From contig OZ010574.1 in NCBI GenBank assembly GCA_963932145.1, positions 61,949,878 through 62,013,877 on the forward strand: DNA of 64,000 nucleotides, given 5' to 3'. The notes under the pieces are model-generated. The model was not told where the DNA came from and made no database searches. It saw nothing but the letters and a program-made list of their open reading frames with translations. Shown piece by piece: positions 10,746 to 21,794 of the stretch. Position numbers and translations under genes: made by a program. Each line of letters opens with the position of its first letter. Positions within the stretch are counted from its first letter, which is position 1. The stretch comes from Acanthosepion lycidas (Eukaryota > Mollusca > Cephalopoda > Sepiida > Sepiidae).

Positions 10746-12084
10746 GACAAAGTGGAAAGCTGTTTCATTAACTCAATTTCACGTTTAGCCATCGTCAGAT
10801 AGACTTCATCTGATCAGAATGAAAGAAATATGTGTACGTGTGTGCTTCAATATTAAATCGTTAATACCTTTCCCGCTAAGTTGACATCTGTCAATTGGCC
10901 GCATGAACAACACTGTTTTCCTCTATGCCAAATTATTCAATCTTTGTCTAGATTCTATATCCTGTTAGTACAAACACACATGTATATGAATTTTTTATTT
11001 ATTAATCCAAAAACAAATTTTTAATGCTTTAAACATTATTTTTAGTGGATACTCATATTTGAGTAGACGTTTTATCTATTTATCAAACAGTATATTTATT
11101 TATTTTCATCTCCCAGCCTGAATATTTGTGAAATCTAATTAGTTAAAATGCCCATGTGGAAGTTCAACAGACCTGCTGTCCAATTTCAAACACCAAATCA
11201 ATGTTTATGTTTAACAAATGTTTAAGTTGGTTGCAGTTTCAACCAGAAGCTGTCCTTACAAAATGCATCTACATAAATCTCGCTTTGGGAGAAGCATAAA
11301 TAATGTGAGGCAAACCAGAAATATATCAAAACCGATGCATTTTTTCATCGAAAATAGACTGAACAAAAGACGAACAATCATTTGAAAACCTTATTTGGTG
11401 TTAAAGTCAATTTAGGAAATTATTTTATTCCTTGTTCTTTTTCAACAATTTATGTATTCACCTATTCGGAATTTTGAATTACCAAACATTTTTTTTTAAC
11501 CAATGTCCCAGTGTTTGGAAAATTTGAGAAGGCATTGCCTCATTTTCATGCTATAAGACTGTTACAGAGTTAACTGTATTGTTAATGTAATTTAACCCAT
11601 GTTACATATATTAGTAGTTGATACAGGATTCCTTTTTTTTTTTTATACTGAAAATGAATGTACAATAATAAATCCCAACAAACAAAACCTTCTAACACAT
11701 GTTGAAATTAATAAGAATGTGTATTTTCGTGATGTTATTACAATACTGGTTTTATATATGTTAAATGCTCTCAGGGTTATTGTCTTTTTTTCTTTTAAAA
11801 TTTTGTCTTAGTTGCTTATAATCATTCTGAAAAATTTATGGTCTAGAGAAGCTTTTAACCGTCAACTGCAGGATTTTTATGGAGCAAAGAAAATATGTCT
11901 TGTTCAGTCTGTGTTGATTTCACTGCTTGCTTGCTTGTGAGGGAATGGTTGCAACCCTGTTTCAGACTGTCACTGGTGACAATGAAAATGCTATTTTTAG
12001 AATGATGAAATTTCAGGTTTTGATTTTTTTTTTTTTATAATGAAATATCATCATCATCATTGTGAATCATAAAACTTTTTCCAG
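10746..12084. other. mostly unrecognised AT-rich DNA
   Basis: Only 10990-11160 resembles anything else, the block duplicated at 27240-28080 (GAGTAGACGTTTTAT and CAGTATATTTATT motifs). The 70-codon frame at 11599-11811 has no domain I recognise. Confidence 0.5.
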
Positions 12085-12124
12085 TGTAAAAAGGCAAAGC
12101 TGGATTAAATTTGAATAAAATCTT

Positions 12125-12160
<36 letters not shown>

Positions 12161-12700
12161 TTATTTATTTATGAGATTTCACAATGCTTGATTCTATTTT
12201 GCAATATAGGAAATAAAGAATTGAACGATTCTGAAATAATTAGCATTAAGTTGACTGCAGACGTCTCAGCAAAACCATGAACCCAGTAAGATTTTGGAAC
12301 CACAGGTGTTATCAGATTATTTGCTTCATTAAAAAAAAGTACAAGTGAAAATCAATCTTTTCTACATTCTGATATGTCCATGTAGATTGACAGTAATAGC
12401 AGAAAAAGCAAAATATTTTTAAAAAGTAAAAAATAAAATTTATGGCAAAGCTAAGTATATAACTATTAATTTGATTGTTTTTCATTTGCCAGCTGTTGCA
12501 TCCTGCTGTAAAACAATTATTATTTGATATAAACCAAATAGAACTGTAAACTAAGTTTCTAGACTTATATTTTGCTTTGGTTTCATTATATATATTAATC
12601 ATTTCTCTCCAAGCAAGGTAGTCCTGGGTATGATGATAAACTACATCCGGCAGCAAGGTCTCTGATCAAGAGATTGGAGATTCTGAGGAGCATGGAACAA
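12085..12700. repeat. dispersed repeat family U4 copy 1 plus SINE-B head
   Basis: 12085-12128 and 12440-12590 match 14800-15070 in order (AAAAAGGCAAA; ATTAATTTGATTG; CATTTGCCAGCTGTTGCA; TGTAAACTAAGTTTC). It contains an A28 run at about 12131. From 12623 the text TCCTGGGTATGATGATAAAC and CTACATCCGGCAGCAAGG matches the SINE-B head (20751, 51955). Confidence 0.6.
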
Positions 12701-12737
12701 CCTCTTAATTTATTTATTTTTTTATTTTAATTCATAT

Positions 12738-13720
12738 CACCCCATGCAAGGTAGTAGAGCCACTAAGACACAAGAGGTTAAAGAGCATGCAATAATTAGA
12801 AACAGAAATATTAGTAATGAGCAAGAAGACCAATCAGGAGGACAGTAGATAGCGATTGACATAGCATTTAAATTTTTGCAAATTAAAGTTGGTTGGAAAG
12901 CATGGAGCCAAAAGGGCGTTTCACAAGTGAGCACAGTATTTACATTATTCGGACTATTGTCCTCATCTTTGTCGCCATATTTATCACAACGTTTCGGCAG
13001 TTGTACGCTCCTGCCTTCTTCAGGTGGTTGGAATTTTGAACTGAACCCTTTATTTCGCTCACTGGGGTAGACTGTTCTAGTTCCACGTGCCATGTTTGAT
13101 GGATGTCAGTTATTAGTTATCTCCTGCTAATTTTCCCTCTGAAAGTTCTCCACTGCCTTAACTGGGTATTGAACTCACACTCTTTGGGTCCTGTCACTGG
13201 ATCTAACCAACACCTTTATCCACTGTGCCATGTGTCCTCGAGGACGCATGGCACATTGGATAAAGGAAACGTTGTGATAAATGTGGCAACAAAGATGAGG
13301 ATAATAGTCCGAATAATGTAAATAATGTACATAATACCTCATCTCAGAAATATAGACAGACACAAGTGAGCAGTGTGAGAAAAGAACCCGTTAGCATAGA
13401 ATGTACAGTTAAAGAGGCCAGTAGAACTGTAAATTGATGAGATCTTAATGCCAGTCTAGTACTGCACTTAAATTTAAAAAAAATCTAGGTACCATAGCGA
13501 AGAGCTCATCCGAACAATTACCATGAAAGTATTTATAGAAGAGACACAGAGAGGCAACCTTATGGTGGTGGGTAAGTGAGTGGAGCTGAGCTGCCAGATC
13601 TGGACCAATAATATTGCAGATTTTTCTTTGGATTTTATCAAGGAGCTCAAAGTAAATAGCAGGGGCACTGGACCATATGTGGCAGCAATATTCTAAGCAT
13701 AGATGTATGGTAGACTTGTA
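12738..13720 (-). pseudogene. jockey-like LINE 3' end, interrupted by a SINE unit
   Basis: Minus-strand tail at 12740-12775 (CATGCAAGGTAGTAGAGCC, ACTAAGACACAAG), then the C-terminal RT region, interrupted at 12934-13360 and resuming at 13373 through 13720. The frame at 13668-13474 is the family's C-terminal region out of phase. Excision of the insert restores the family's CACAAGTGAG..GTGTGAGAAAAGAAC order. Confidence 0.8.
12934..13360. mobile_element. inverted SINE unit (SINE-A), locus 2, with 12-bp target duplication
   Basis: 12934-13246 is a SINE-A on the minus strand: outer 3' tail (CGGACTATTGTCCTCATC), body, then tRNA-like head (B-box complement GTATTGAACTCACAC, A-box region in GGCACAGTGGATAAAGG read on the minus strand). 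13240-13360 is a plus-strand copy that jumps from the head (GGCACATTGGATAAAGG) straight to the tail (AAACGTTGTGATAAATGTGG then ATAGTCCGAATAATG). Outer ends form inverted repeats of about 65 bp. CACAAGTGAGCA flanks both sides (12922-12933, 13361-13372), so the whole unit entered the LINE as one piece. Confidence 0.8.
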
Positions 13721-13724
13721 GACT

Positions 13725-13990
13725 TATTGCTGTTATTCCCAGGTCCACCCTGACCCAGGTTGGTAGCATCTGTTAGGGTCCCGGCTATGGGTAAATAGTG
13801 AACCACCAAAGAAAAACAAAAGATGATGAAAGTATAAAAATTCATATTTATAGCAAAATGATAAACTATACATTTGTAGTTGAAAGCATGCAATTGCATT
13901 CTAAATATTTAGATTTCGCCATAAAATAACCCATAGAGGTTGATATGGCGCTAAACAAAATCAACCAAACAACCAACATAAATCACACAC
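13725..13990 (+). mobile_element. SINE-B copy (3' part)
   Basis: Contains CCAGGTCCACCCTGACCC, GGTCCCGGCTATGGGTAAAT and the tail CCATAGAGGTTGATATGG..CTAAACAAAATCAACC. The same order occurs at 52017-52405, and the tail alone at 21184-21250. Confidence 0.65.
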
Positions 13991-14154
13991 ATATCACTGC
14001 TTCTATGCACAAAAGCTGAGTATCATCTACCATGATGTACTCAATTGTGAAATCAGAATAACATGTCATATTTTTATTAATTCAGAGCTCCCAAGAAAAT
14101 TTAATTTCAGTATTAAATGTCTCATAAAGAGTTGATAAGCTATTAAACAAACAA

Positions 14155-14300
14155 AACAAACTTCAAGCAAGGCAATAAAGCCACTAAAGCACATAGGATT
14201 ACTAAATGGGAAAGAATATTAGAAAAAGAAAAATGTTATTAATTAGAGCAAACAATAAAGGAACAGGATTTAAGACAGACGGTAACAATGTCTGGTTCAT
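14155..14300 (-). mobile_element. jockey-like LINE tail fragment
   Basis: CAAGCAAGGCAATAAAGCCA then GAACAGGATTTAAGACAGA, the diagnostic tail of the family on the minus strand. 14300-14790 has no recognised feature apart from a T-run at 14690. Confidence 0.7.
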
Positions 14301-14794
14301 ATGTCTGAAGGTAGGAGAAAGGCATCCTAGTCTTGGACTTTAATGAAAGGAACAAGTTGTCTAATCAAGAGTCAGAATAGGACACACCTATATCACTTAT
14401 TCATTTCTCCTAAAAAATGAAGATTCTCCCGAGTTTCTAAATGTTCAGCATGTCAAGAGCTATATACTGTAAAACATATTTTAACCAATTGTAGTGACCT
14501 TGACCCCATAGGTTAATGATATTATGTTATGACTAGTCTAGAGATCCTTTTCAAGAATATAAAAGTAGAGATCATCCTAGCCTACATGAAGGAGGTTGGT
14601 CTGTAACACAGATTCTAGCATTAAATAACTTTGTTCTAGAACTGGAGAGTGATGGAAGCAACAACCCAAGAAATTGTTTACAAGCCATATATTTTTTTTT
14701 TTTTTTTTTAAATATCCTTTTGGCACTAAATAGGTGACTGATTTTGCTGTTAAAACAGATCAATTAATCAATGTGTGATTTCTCATTAATACAT

Positions 14795-15075
14795 TTTCTA
14801 TATAAAAAGGCAAATTTATGCTAAATTTGAAGAAAATCTTTTTTTTTTCTAATCAGATTACTTGATGTTCAGTTGTCATAGAAGAATGGAAAATAATAAA
14901 TTTTCAGTAGAAGGACCAATCAAAATCACAGGAAAGCTAAATACACGAATATTAATTTGATTGCATTTCATTTGCCACCTGTTGCAATTTGAGAAGCAAA
15001 ATCATTTGATGAAAACAAAATAAGAGTGTAAACTAAGTTTCAAGTCTTATATTTCACTCTGTTTTCAGGATATTT
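14795..15075. repeat. dispersed repeat family U4, copy 2
   Basis: Diverged copy of 12085-12600 in the same orientation. 15080-15490 is AT-rich with (GT)n at 15365. Confidence 0.55.
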
Positions 15076-15496
15076 CAGTCTGGATGTACAATTTTTTATC
15101 TTTCAATTTTAATAATAAAAATGTCACTTTCCAAATAATAAATAATATAAAATAAATGATATAATAATGAAAAAAAATCTAATAAAAATAAAAATAAATA
15201 AAAAAATATATAACACACACATATATATTAATGAATACCAAAATATATGGGATTTTAAGTGTTTGATATTCATTAATTAATAATTTTGCTCTGTCTCTGA
15301 CAAAGCTCATCCTGAATATATATCCTCTTGAAAATTCCATACAGATTACTATTTTTTATTATTAGTGTGTGTGTGTGTGTATATTAAGTATGTATATATA
15401 AATAAAAAGAAAGAACAGTAAGATATATAATCAGGTGTTCTTATAGATATTTTTATTTTTACAAAATAGTGCTCAATGTAAATTTACAGAGCATTA

Positions 15497-15594
15497 ATAT
15501 TATAAATTAATTGATTTAAAATATGGTTTTTCCGCTACATGGTTAGAACTGTGTAGCGGAAAAACCATATTTTAAATCAATTAATTTATAATAT
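15497..15594. repeat. 98-bp perfect palindrome
   Basis: 43-bp arms (15497-15539 and 15552-15594) are exact reverse complements around the 12-nt loop TGGTTAGAACTG. The arm tip reads TGGTTTTTCCGCTACA. No coding content. MITE-like hairpin. Confidence 0.9.
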
Positions 15595-15750
15595 ATATTT
15601 TAAGTATATATAATATAATAAAATTTATAATAAAATATAATATTTAATATAATACAATATAATAATTAATAATATTATGATTATTAATATTATTATTATA
15701 ATTAATAATATTATATCTATAATATAATATACTTAATATAATTTAATAAA
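15595..15750. repeat. almost pure A/T tract
   Basis: About 155 bp with only a handful of G or C, full of short AATATT-type palindromes. It separates the palindrome from the mariner element. Confidence 0.9.
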
Positions 15751-16517
15751 CAGGGTCAGTTCAGCAATGTCTGTGAGAAAAAGAGCACCGTCACACAATT
15801 CACTCTGCCAAAAAATTGGAAATGGCCTGGTCTACTGCTTGATATTCACACCAGAAGCTCCAATACACACATTTCAGAGTATTTGGGTGTCAATCTGAGG
15901 ACAGCACAGAGGATTTGGAAAGAGTTGGATGAGTCTAATGGTGATTATGAAGGTATGGCAACTCGGAAAACTCACTCTGATCATTCTGATAAAAACTCCC
16001 AAATATGTTGGTGAAGGCCTCACACTCAACATGGAAGCCTACATCAAGTGCCTTAAGGAGGTAGTGCTGCCCTGGGTCAAGAGGGTGGCTGCTGGAAGAC
16101 TATGTCTAGCAACATGATTCTGCACCATGCCACACAAGCAGGAGAATTTCTGCAACCACATCACCCCTTACATCTGGCCACCTAACTACCCAGACTGCAA
16201 CCCCCTTGATTATTATGTGTGGGGCATTGAGCGAGAGACCAACAAAACTCCTTGTAATACCAAAGATGAACTGAAGGCAAGGATTATGGCAGCATTCACC
16301 AACTTAAATAAGGAGAACGTCCAGAAGAGTTGCAGGAGATTCCAAAGTCATCTGAAGGCTGTGGTTGAAGCCAATGGCAATTTTACTGAATAAATTTACT
16401 CTTTGGTATTTCAAAATATTTTTGTATAATTTTGGTAAATATATCTGTTTAAATCAGATGTCAGTATTATTTTCATTTATTGCGTAATTTAGACAACTAT
16501 TTATCCATCACACCCTG
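15751..16517 (+). pseudogene. mariner-type (Tc1/mariner, DDD) transposase pseudogene
   Basis: It starts CAGGGTCAGTTC and ends CATCACACCCTG before TA, a plausible element with partial terminal repeats. Conceptual translation gives an N-terminal helix-turn-helix stretch (TRSSNTHISEYLGVNLRTAQ, RIWKEL), the segment LNMEAYIKCLKEVVLPWVK, and in a second frame the C-terminus ITPYIWPPNYPDCNPLDYYV followed by W, then DELKARIMAAFTNLNKE, ending at the stop at 16391. The NPLDYYVW motif supplies the third catalytic Asp. The middle of the protein, with the first acidic residue, is missing, and frames are broken, so it is inactive. Confidence 0.8.
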
Positions 16518-16620
16518 TATATACACATACAAATATATAAACAGCATATATACTCATACACGCAACAGATATACATGAACATATACACACATACATACTA
16601 GATAGATAGATAGACAGATA
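16518..16620. repeat. TA/CA/GATA-rich microsatellite
   Basis: ATATACACATAC-type runs and AGATAGATAGATAGACAG. Confidence 0.8.
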
Positions 16621-16624
16621 CTTT

Positions 16625-17950
16625 TAAAGACAGTTCTGTTGTCCATCTCTCTAAGTACAAAGGTAATAGATGCAAATATGGCAACTATAGATGTATCTCC
16701 CTTCTGTGTGTTGCTAGGAAAATTCTTGGCAGGATCATCTTGAACGAACTCAAAACTCTTCTCTCGCCAATTCAGTCTTGTCTGAATCTCAGTGCATCTT
16801 TCAGTCTGGTAGAAGCACTGTGGATATGATTTTCAGTTTAAGGCAACTACGGGAGTAAGCATGAGAACAAAGATTTATTTATTACTTTCATTGATATCAC
16901 TAAGGCCTTTGATACTGTTTCATGAAGCTTTTGAAGCTGAGTGTTCCTGAAAGGATGCTCAATGTCATCATGTTCTTTCCCCAGGGATGATGGTCTCAGA
17001 TTCAGTGGAGATGTGTCTGACCCATTCACTGCCTCTAATGGAACAAAATAAGGTTGTGTTCTTGCACTTCTCTTATTTGCATTGTATTTTTATGCTATGC
17101 TAGGAACAGCATTTGAGAATTTTAAAGATGTGAGATTTGAGTTTAGGACAAGTAGTGGATTCTTTAACCAACAATGCTTCAAAGCAAGGACTAAGATGAT
17201 TGTGCAAAGTGTTTGTGACCTGCTCTTTGCAGAAGATTGTGCACTCATAGCCCACAACCTTCAAGATATGCAATGAACTGTTATCAAATCCCTTCATGCA
17301 TCTAAAGCTTTTGGTCTGACCATCAGCATAAAACAAAAATGGAACTTGTCCTTCAGCATATTTGTAACCATCCCCAGGTGTTGATCCTACTGTTTATGTT
17401 GAAGGAAATGTCTTGAAAACCGTTCCCTTTCTCCCCTATCTTAGCTCCAAAGTATTCGACAATGCTAAAATGGACAAAGAAATTACAAAGGCTATTTCTT
17501 CTTTCAGCAATCTTTACCACAGGTTTTGGAATTCTTGTGATGTTTCGTTAAAGGTGACAATTGATGCATACATGTCAGTAGTACCGACACCTCTATTCTG
17601 TGATGCAGAATCTTTGACTCCATACCGACGCCACATCAATCAGTTTAATACCTTCCACATGCATTGCCTATGTACCATCTGCAACAGAAAACTGGGTGGT
17701 TGTATTTCAAATGGTGAAGTCCTGTCTAAATGCATCAGGACAGATATTGACACAATCTAAACGAAAATTCAACTCAGATGGGCAGGTCATCTTTCTCACA
17801 TGAGTGATAACAGACTTCCAAAACAAAAGCAGGTCAGTTGAAAGGCCACTCTTGCATTACAAAGACAAACACAAAGACAATCAGAATCAATGCAAGATCC
17901 CCTTTCCTTCCTAAGAAAACAGTGCCATAAGCTAGGGAAGGTTACTGAAT
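16625..17950 (+). pseudogene. decayed LINE reverse transcriptase (second RT family)
   Basis: Ordered RT landmarks across frames: VVHLSKYKGNRCKYGNYRCI, SLLCVARKILGRIILNEL, FITFIDITKAFDTVS (16875-16920), then CDLLFAEDCALIAHNLQDMQ (FADD box mutated to FAED), then DKEITKAISSFSNLYHRFWN, SDVSLKV-like and LTPYRRHINQFNTFHMHCL, and KIQLRWAGHLSHMSDNRLPK near 17765. Multiple stops and shifts. The longest clean frame is 17413-17760 (115 codons). Its RT text resembles the retroelement proteins often annotated in animals as craniofacial-development-protein-2-like. It differs from the jockey-like and RTE-like families above. Confidence 0.85.
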
Positions 17951-18095
17951 AGAATAATCACAAGAAGGTTGATAATGCACGATAATACTTAGTACAAGAA
18001 CAACACACATAATTTTCGCCAGTGGCATGTACAAGAAGTAGTCAACTGCTAAAAGTGAGTCAAGTGAATTTCACAATGAATCTCCAGCTGCAGAC
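17940..18095. repeat. dispersed repeat family U5, copy 1
   Basis: GATAATACTTAGTACAAGAAC, AACACACATAA and AATGAATCTCCAGCT recur at 42585-42700. Here it directly follows the LINE RT, so it may be its 3' UTR. 18095-18475 holds nothing recognised. Confidence 0.6.
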
Positions 18096-18475
18096 CAACA
18101 TACAGTACTTACTACTGTATGTATGTGAATGGGGACATACTCATTATCATCCGTAGGTATGCTACAACACAAAGTGTAAGAACAAAGGAGCTGGTGCCTG
18201 TCCTGCTTCTCATCTATATAAAGAGTTGAGCGAGGCTAACAGGAAGAACTGCATGCAAATATTAAAGCAAGTTGACAGCATGCTTCTCCTCTCAATGACA
18301 GCCTTGCATGCTAAAATCAAACCTTCATGTCCACAAATATATGGCAATTGAACCTCAACCCCTCAAGCGAAATGGGTCAACCACATGTTCCATCTGTATA
18401 AAAGATTGCAAACACCTGCAGGCCTTGGGAGATGCATGCATGTCCATAGAAGTTGAGCAACTCTTTATTTTACTG

Positions 18476-19015
18476 AGACCTTAGAAATGATCATATAGGA
18501 ATACAGGTTTAATTCCTGTTTGAGAATGCATATTTTCCACAAAATTCTTTGAACATTCAAGCTGTTAAATGTAATTAATACTATTTAATTAAAAACAGAG
18601 CATTTACTTAAATAGATTGTATCTATAAAAATAACGTATAAACAGAAAATATATTAATTGTCCGACTTAATCCATTTCATTATATGTTGTCGCTGTTTAT
18701 GTTAAAATACGTTTCGTGAGCAGAAATGATCGATCGAGAAAAATATTCAAAGATTGTGTGTTTAAAAACACTTATTTGGACTTTGCTAACCAGGAACTTA
18801 TCTGTAGCTAAATGGTACAGCACGTCAGATCAAATGATGATATCCATATAGGGATACCTGTTACATTCCTGTCGGAGAATACATATTTTCTATGAAATTT
18901 CTTGAATGTTTAGGCTGGTAAATGCAATTAATACTGTTTATTTAAAAACAGAGCATTTACTTAAACTGTATCTATAAAAATAACATGTAAACAGAATATA
19001 TATATAATTATTTTT
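18476..19015. repeat. tandem pair of a tRNA-like SINE unit
   Basis: 18480-18660 and 18825-19015 match in order (AATACAGGTTTAATTCCTGT vs GATACCTGTTACATTCCTGT, then AACAGAGCATTTACTTAAA and TCTATAAAAATAAC). The second unit has an upstream tRNA-like D-arm, TAGCTAAATGGTACAGCACG, and a B-box-like ATTCCTGTCGGAG. Confidence 0.6.
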
Positions 19016-19154
19016 TTAAAATATGTATTCATTGAGACACAGATGAAATACATATTTTTAAAAAATATAACATGCTCTACTGTGTACTTAGCACTGTTTT
19101 TACAAATAAATGTAAAAGAACTTTGGATTATAAATCTGACTGTTCTTTGAGATA

Positions 19155-19210
19155 TATATATATACACACACACACACATATATACACACACACACACACA
19201 CATATATATC

Positions 19211-19243
<33 letters not shown>

Positions 19244-19255
19244 GCACACATATAT
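19155..19255. repeat. (TA)n/(CA)n microsatellite
   Basis: Alternating TA and CA runs. Confidence 0.95.
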
Positions 19256-19484
19256 ATAATTATTTATTTAAAAATATGATTCCAACACGCTACATAAGAG
19301 TTCTCATGTTTCAAAACAAGAGCCGAAAACTTCAATATAATTATTTGAATTAAATTGAATTAAAGTAAGCCTTGTTCCATCTTCAAGCAAAATTTTTTTT
19401 TTGAACCGCTAAAGAACTTTTCAACCGCTAAAGAACTTTGGATTATTTACCTAACGAGTTCTTTCCTATTTTCTATATATTTTT

Positions 19485-19494
<10 letters not shown>

Positions 19495-19557
<63 letters not shown>
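19495..19557. repeat. (TA)n microsatellite
   Basis: Long pure TA run abutting the Penelope-like copy. Confidence 0.95.
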
Positions 19558-19561
<4 letters not shown>

Positions 19562-20215
19562 ACAAGTTTCATTAAAAACAACTGACAAAGTACTGCAGTT
19601 AAGTTTCTTATTTAATTTTTCTTCTTTTCTGGATATGAATTATGTTGAAATTGTACAAATGTTTTCTATGTACTTTCAGTTATATTTTTAGTCATTATCA
19701 AGGATGAGATTTTATTTTTACTTTTAACTGAATGTATGGATTGTTTTATGTATGCGTCTAGAGTTATAGGAATATTTTATTTTTCTAAAAAAAAAAAATC
19801 AGCACATTGTGGCCATGTTCATAGTTGATATTACTGAGTGTTGGCTTTTGCATTTTTATTATTAGGTTGGTGCAAAAATAATGACGTAATAATGTCGTTT
19901 TTTGACGTTACGTCAAAAAACAACATTATTACGGCATTATTTTTGCACCAACCTAATAATAATGCTACCATCATTTTTAGCCATTTTTTTGCATATGGTT
20001 ATGGCTATGGAATTTGGTAGGTCTCTGTGTGTATTTAAATGATACCTAATCGACCTTTGGTCAGAGAGATGTAACGCGAGTCTTCTTGTTAGGCATGTTG
20101 TAGTATATCCAATATAATTATTTATGAATTTGGATTGCTCAGGAACACAGTTCCATAATGGAAATGTGAATATATATATATATAGAAATAAAATGAAACC
20201 CTGAAACAAATTGTT
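19558..20215 (-). pseudogene. Penelope-like element: GIY-YIG endonuclease end and 3' UTR
   Basis: The minus frame from 20209 reads FINNYIGYTTTCLTRRLALH, then LSDQRSIRYHLNTHRDLPNS. The NNYIGYTTT core fits the YIG part of the GIY-YIG endonuclease at the C-terminus of Penelope-like reverse transcriptases. A MITE (19862-19956) interrupts the sequence just after. The 3' part (19558-19860) matches 29580-29870 and the complement of 47640-47960. RT itself is absent (5' truncated). Confidence 0.75.
19862..19956. mobile_element. MADE1-like palindromic mariner MITE
   Basis: 95 bp, nearly perfect palindrome (about 46-bp arms with two mismatches). Termini are TTAGGTTGGTGCAAAA and its reverse complement. 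Flanked by TA at 19860-19861 and 19957-19958. The ends resemble those of human MADE1/Hsmar1 mariner MITEs. No coding capacity. The Penelope-like paralogue at 29580-30045 lacks it, which supports a real insertion. Confidence 0.85.
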
Positions 20216-20828
20216 AAATAAGTTAGTTTTCTTGAAAACAGAAAGCTTTGAATCATTTCAAATTCAGTTTTTCCTTCAGATACAATAAATTCTGAACAGT
20301 CAGACTGATTCATTCATGCATGATAATCAGTACTAGATTTGAGAGATTTGACTATTGAATATTTCCTTCTCCTTTTCTGCTCAATAGAAAATTACTTGTC
20401 GTCTTGTAACATGAATTCATACACAAAATCCAGCTCGTTCACGTTGGCAGAAACAATTAAAAACTACGTCATCTATAAGACGATTATGTAAACATTATTC
20501 GAAAGCAATTATTTGAAAAACATTTATTTGAATTGTAAATTGTTTGAATGAAAATTAATCAAAAGGACAATTATACTAAATAATAATTATTCGAAATGCA
20601 AAATTCTTTATTGTAATAAAAGTGTAAAAATTAAAAGGAAATTCACAAATGATAATTATTCGAAATACAAATATTGCTAATAAAACAATTTAGTAACAAA
20701 AAATCCTTATAACCTTAAGTTATATGATATTGCATGCAAATAGTCAGCTGCGCCCTGGGTATGATGATAAACTACATCCGCGTCCTGGGTATGACGATAA
20801 ACTACGTCCAACAACAAGACTTCAGATA

Positions 20829-21112
20829 ATGTTTTCGGAAAAATAATGTTACCAGCTATACGTTTTTGAAACAATAATGTTGCCAGCTATACGATTTTTG
20901 GAAAAAATAATGTTGCCACCTATGCGTTTTCGAAACAATAATGTTGCCAGCTATACGTTTTTGGGAAAAAATAATGTTGCCAGGTATGCGTTTTTGAAAC
21001 AATGTTGCCAGCTATACTTTTTTGAAACAATGATGTTGCCAGGTATGCGTTTTTGAAACAATGTTGCCAGCTATGCGTTTTTGAAAAGATAATGTTGCCA
21101 GCTATATGTTTA
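20829..21112. repeat. ~27-34-bp degenerate minisatellite
   Basis: About nine units of AATGTTGCCAGCTATACG plus TTTTTGAAACAA/TTTTTGGAAAAA. Confidence 0.9.
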
Positions 21113-21139
21113 ATAGTACTGTATATTTAATATATGTAT

Positions 21140-21188
<49 letters not shown>

Positions 21189-21250
21189 AATTTGGCATTA
21201 AATGACCCACAGTGGTTGATATGCTATAAAACCCAACCAACCAAATTAGT
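21140..21250 (+). repeat. (TA)n and SINE-B tail
   Basis: TA run to 21183, then GGCATTAAATGACCCACAGT and GGTTGATATGCTATAAAACC, the SINE-B 3' end. Confidence 0.65.
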
Positions 21251-21794
21251 CAGCTACTGAAGAGTAGCTAAAAAGATTCAACTAATTTTTAAGTTTTCCA
21301 TTTATGTTGTAGTATTTCTTGGTGCTCTTTTTAATTTTGGCAACCTGTTCTTACTTTTGCAATATGAATTTCTTGCAAGTCCTTTTCTCTTTTAAGTGCG
21401 CCTAAGAATTTCCATATTGTGAGATGATGGGATGACACTTGCTGCAAAAAAGCGATATGCCATCCTTGAAGTATGTTATTAGTTCTAGGCAAATCAGCAT
21501 TGACTCTCTCAAAGCAAGATCACATATATATTTCAAACATAGATATTTAGAATAATTATTATTTAGTATAATTGTCCTTTTGATTAATTTTCTTTCAAAC
21601 AATTTACAATACGAATAAATATTTTTTGAATAATTATTTCGAAAAATTTTTCTCGATATATGAGTACAACTTTTCCTATAAGAATTAATAACCAAAACTT
21701 TGCATGCTTTTTCTATGACCTCAAAACATATAGCAGCCTTAGCAGCTATGCAGCTTACCTATTGGGAATGAGATGGCTTATTTCAAAAGCTATT

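Larger units (their letters stand above)
20490..21665. repeat. 1.2-kb unit bounded by ~110-bp inverted repeats
   Basis: The left arm (20490-20600) contains TTGTAAATTGTTTGAA, ATTAATCAAAAGGACAATTA and TACTAAATAATAATTATTC. The right arm (21540-21665) is its near-exact reverse complement. Between lie a SINE-B head duplicate (20751-20825), a minisatellite, a TA run and a SINE-B tail. No transposase seen. Confidence 0.7.
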
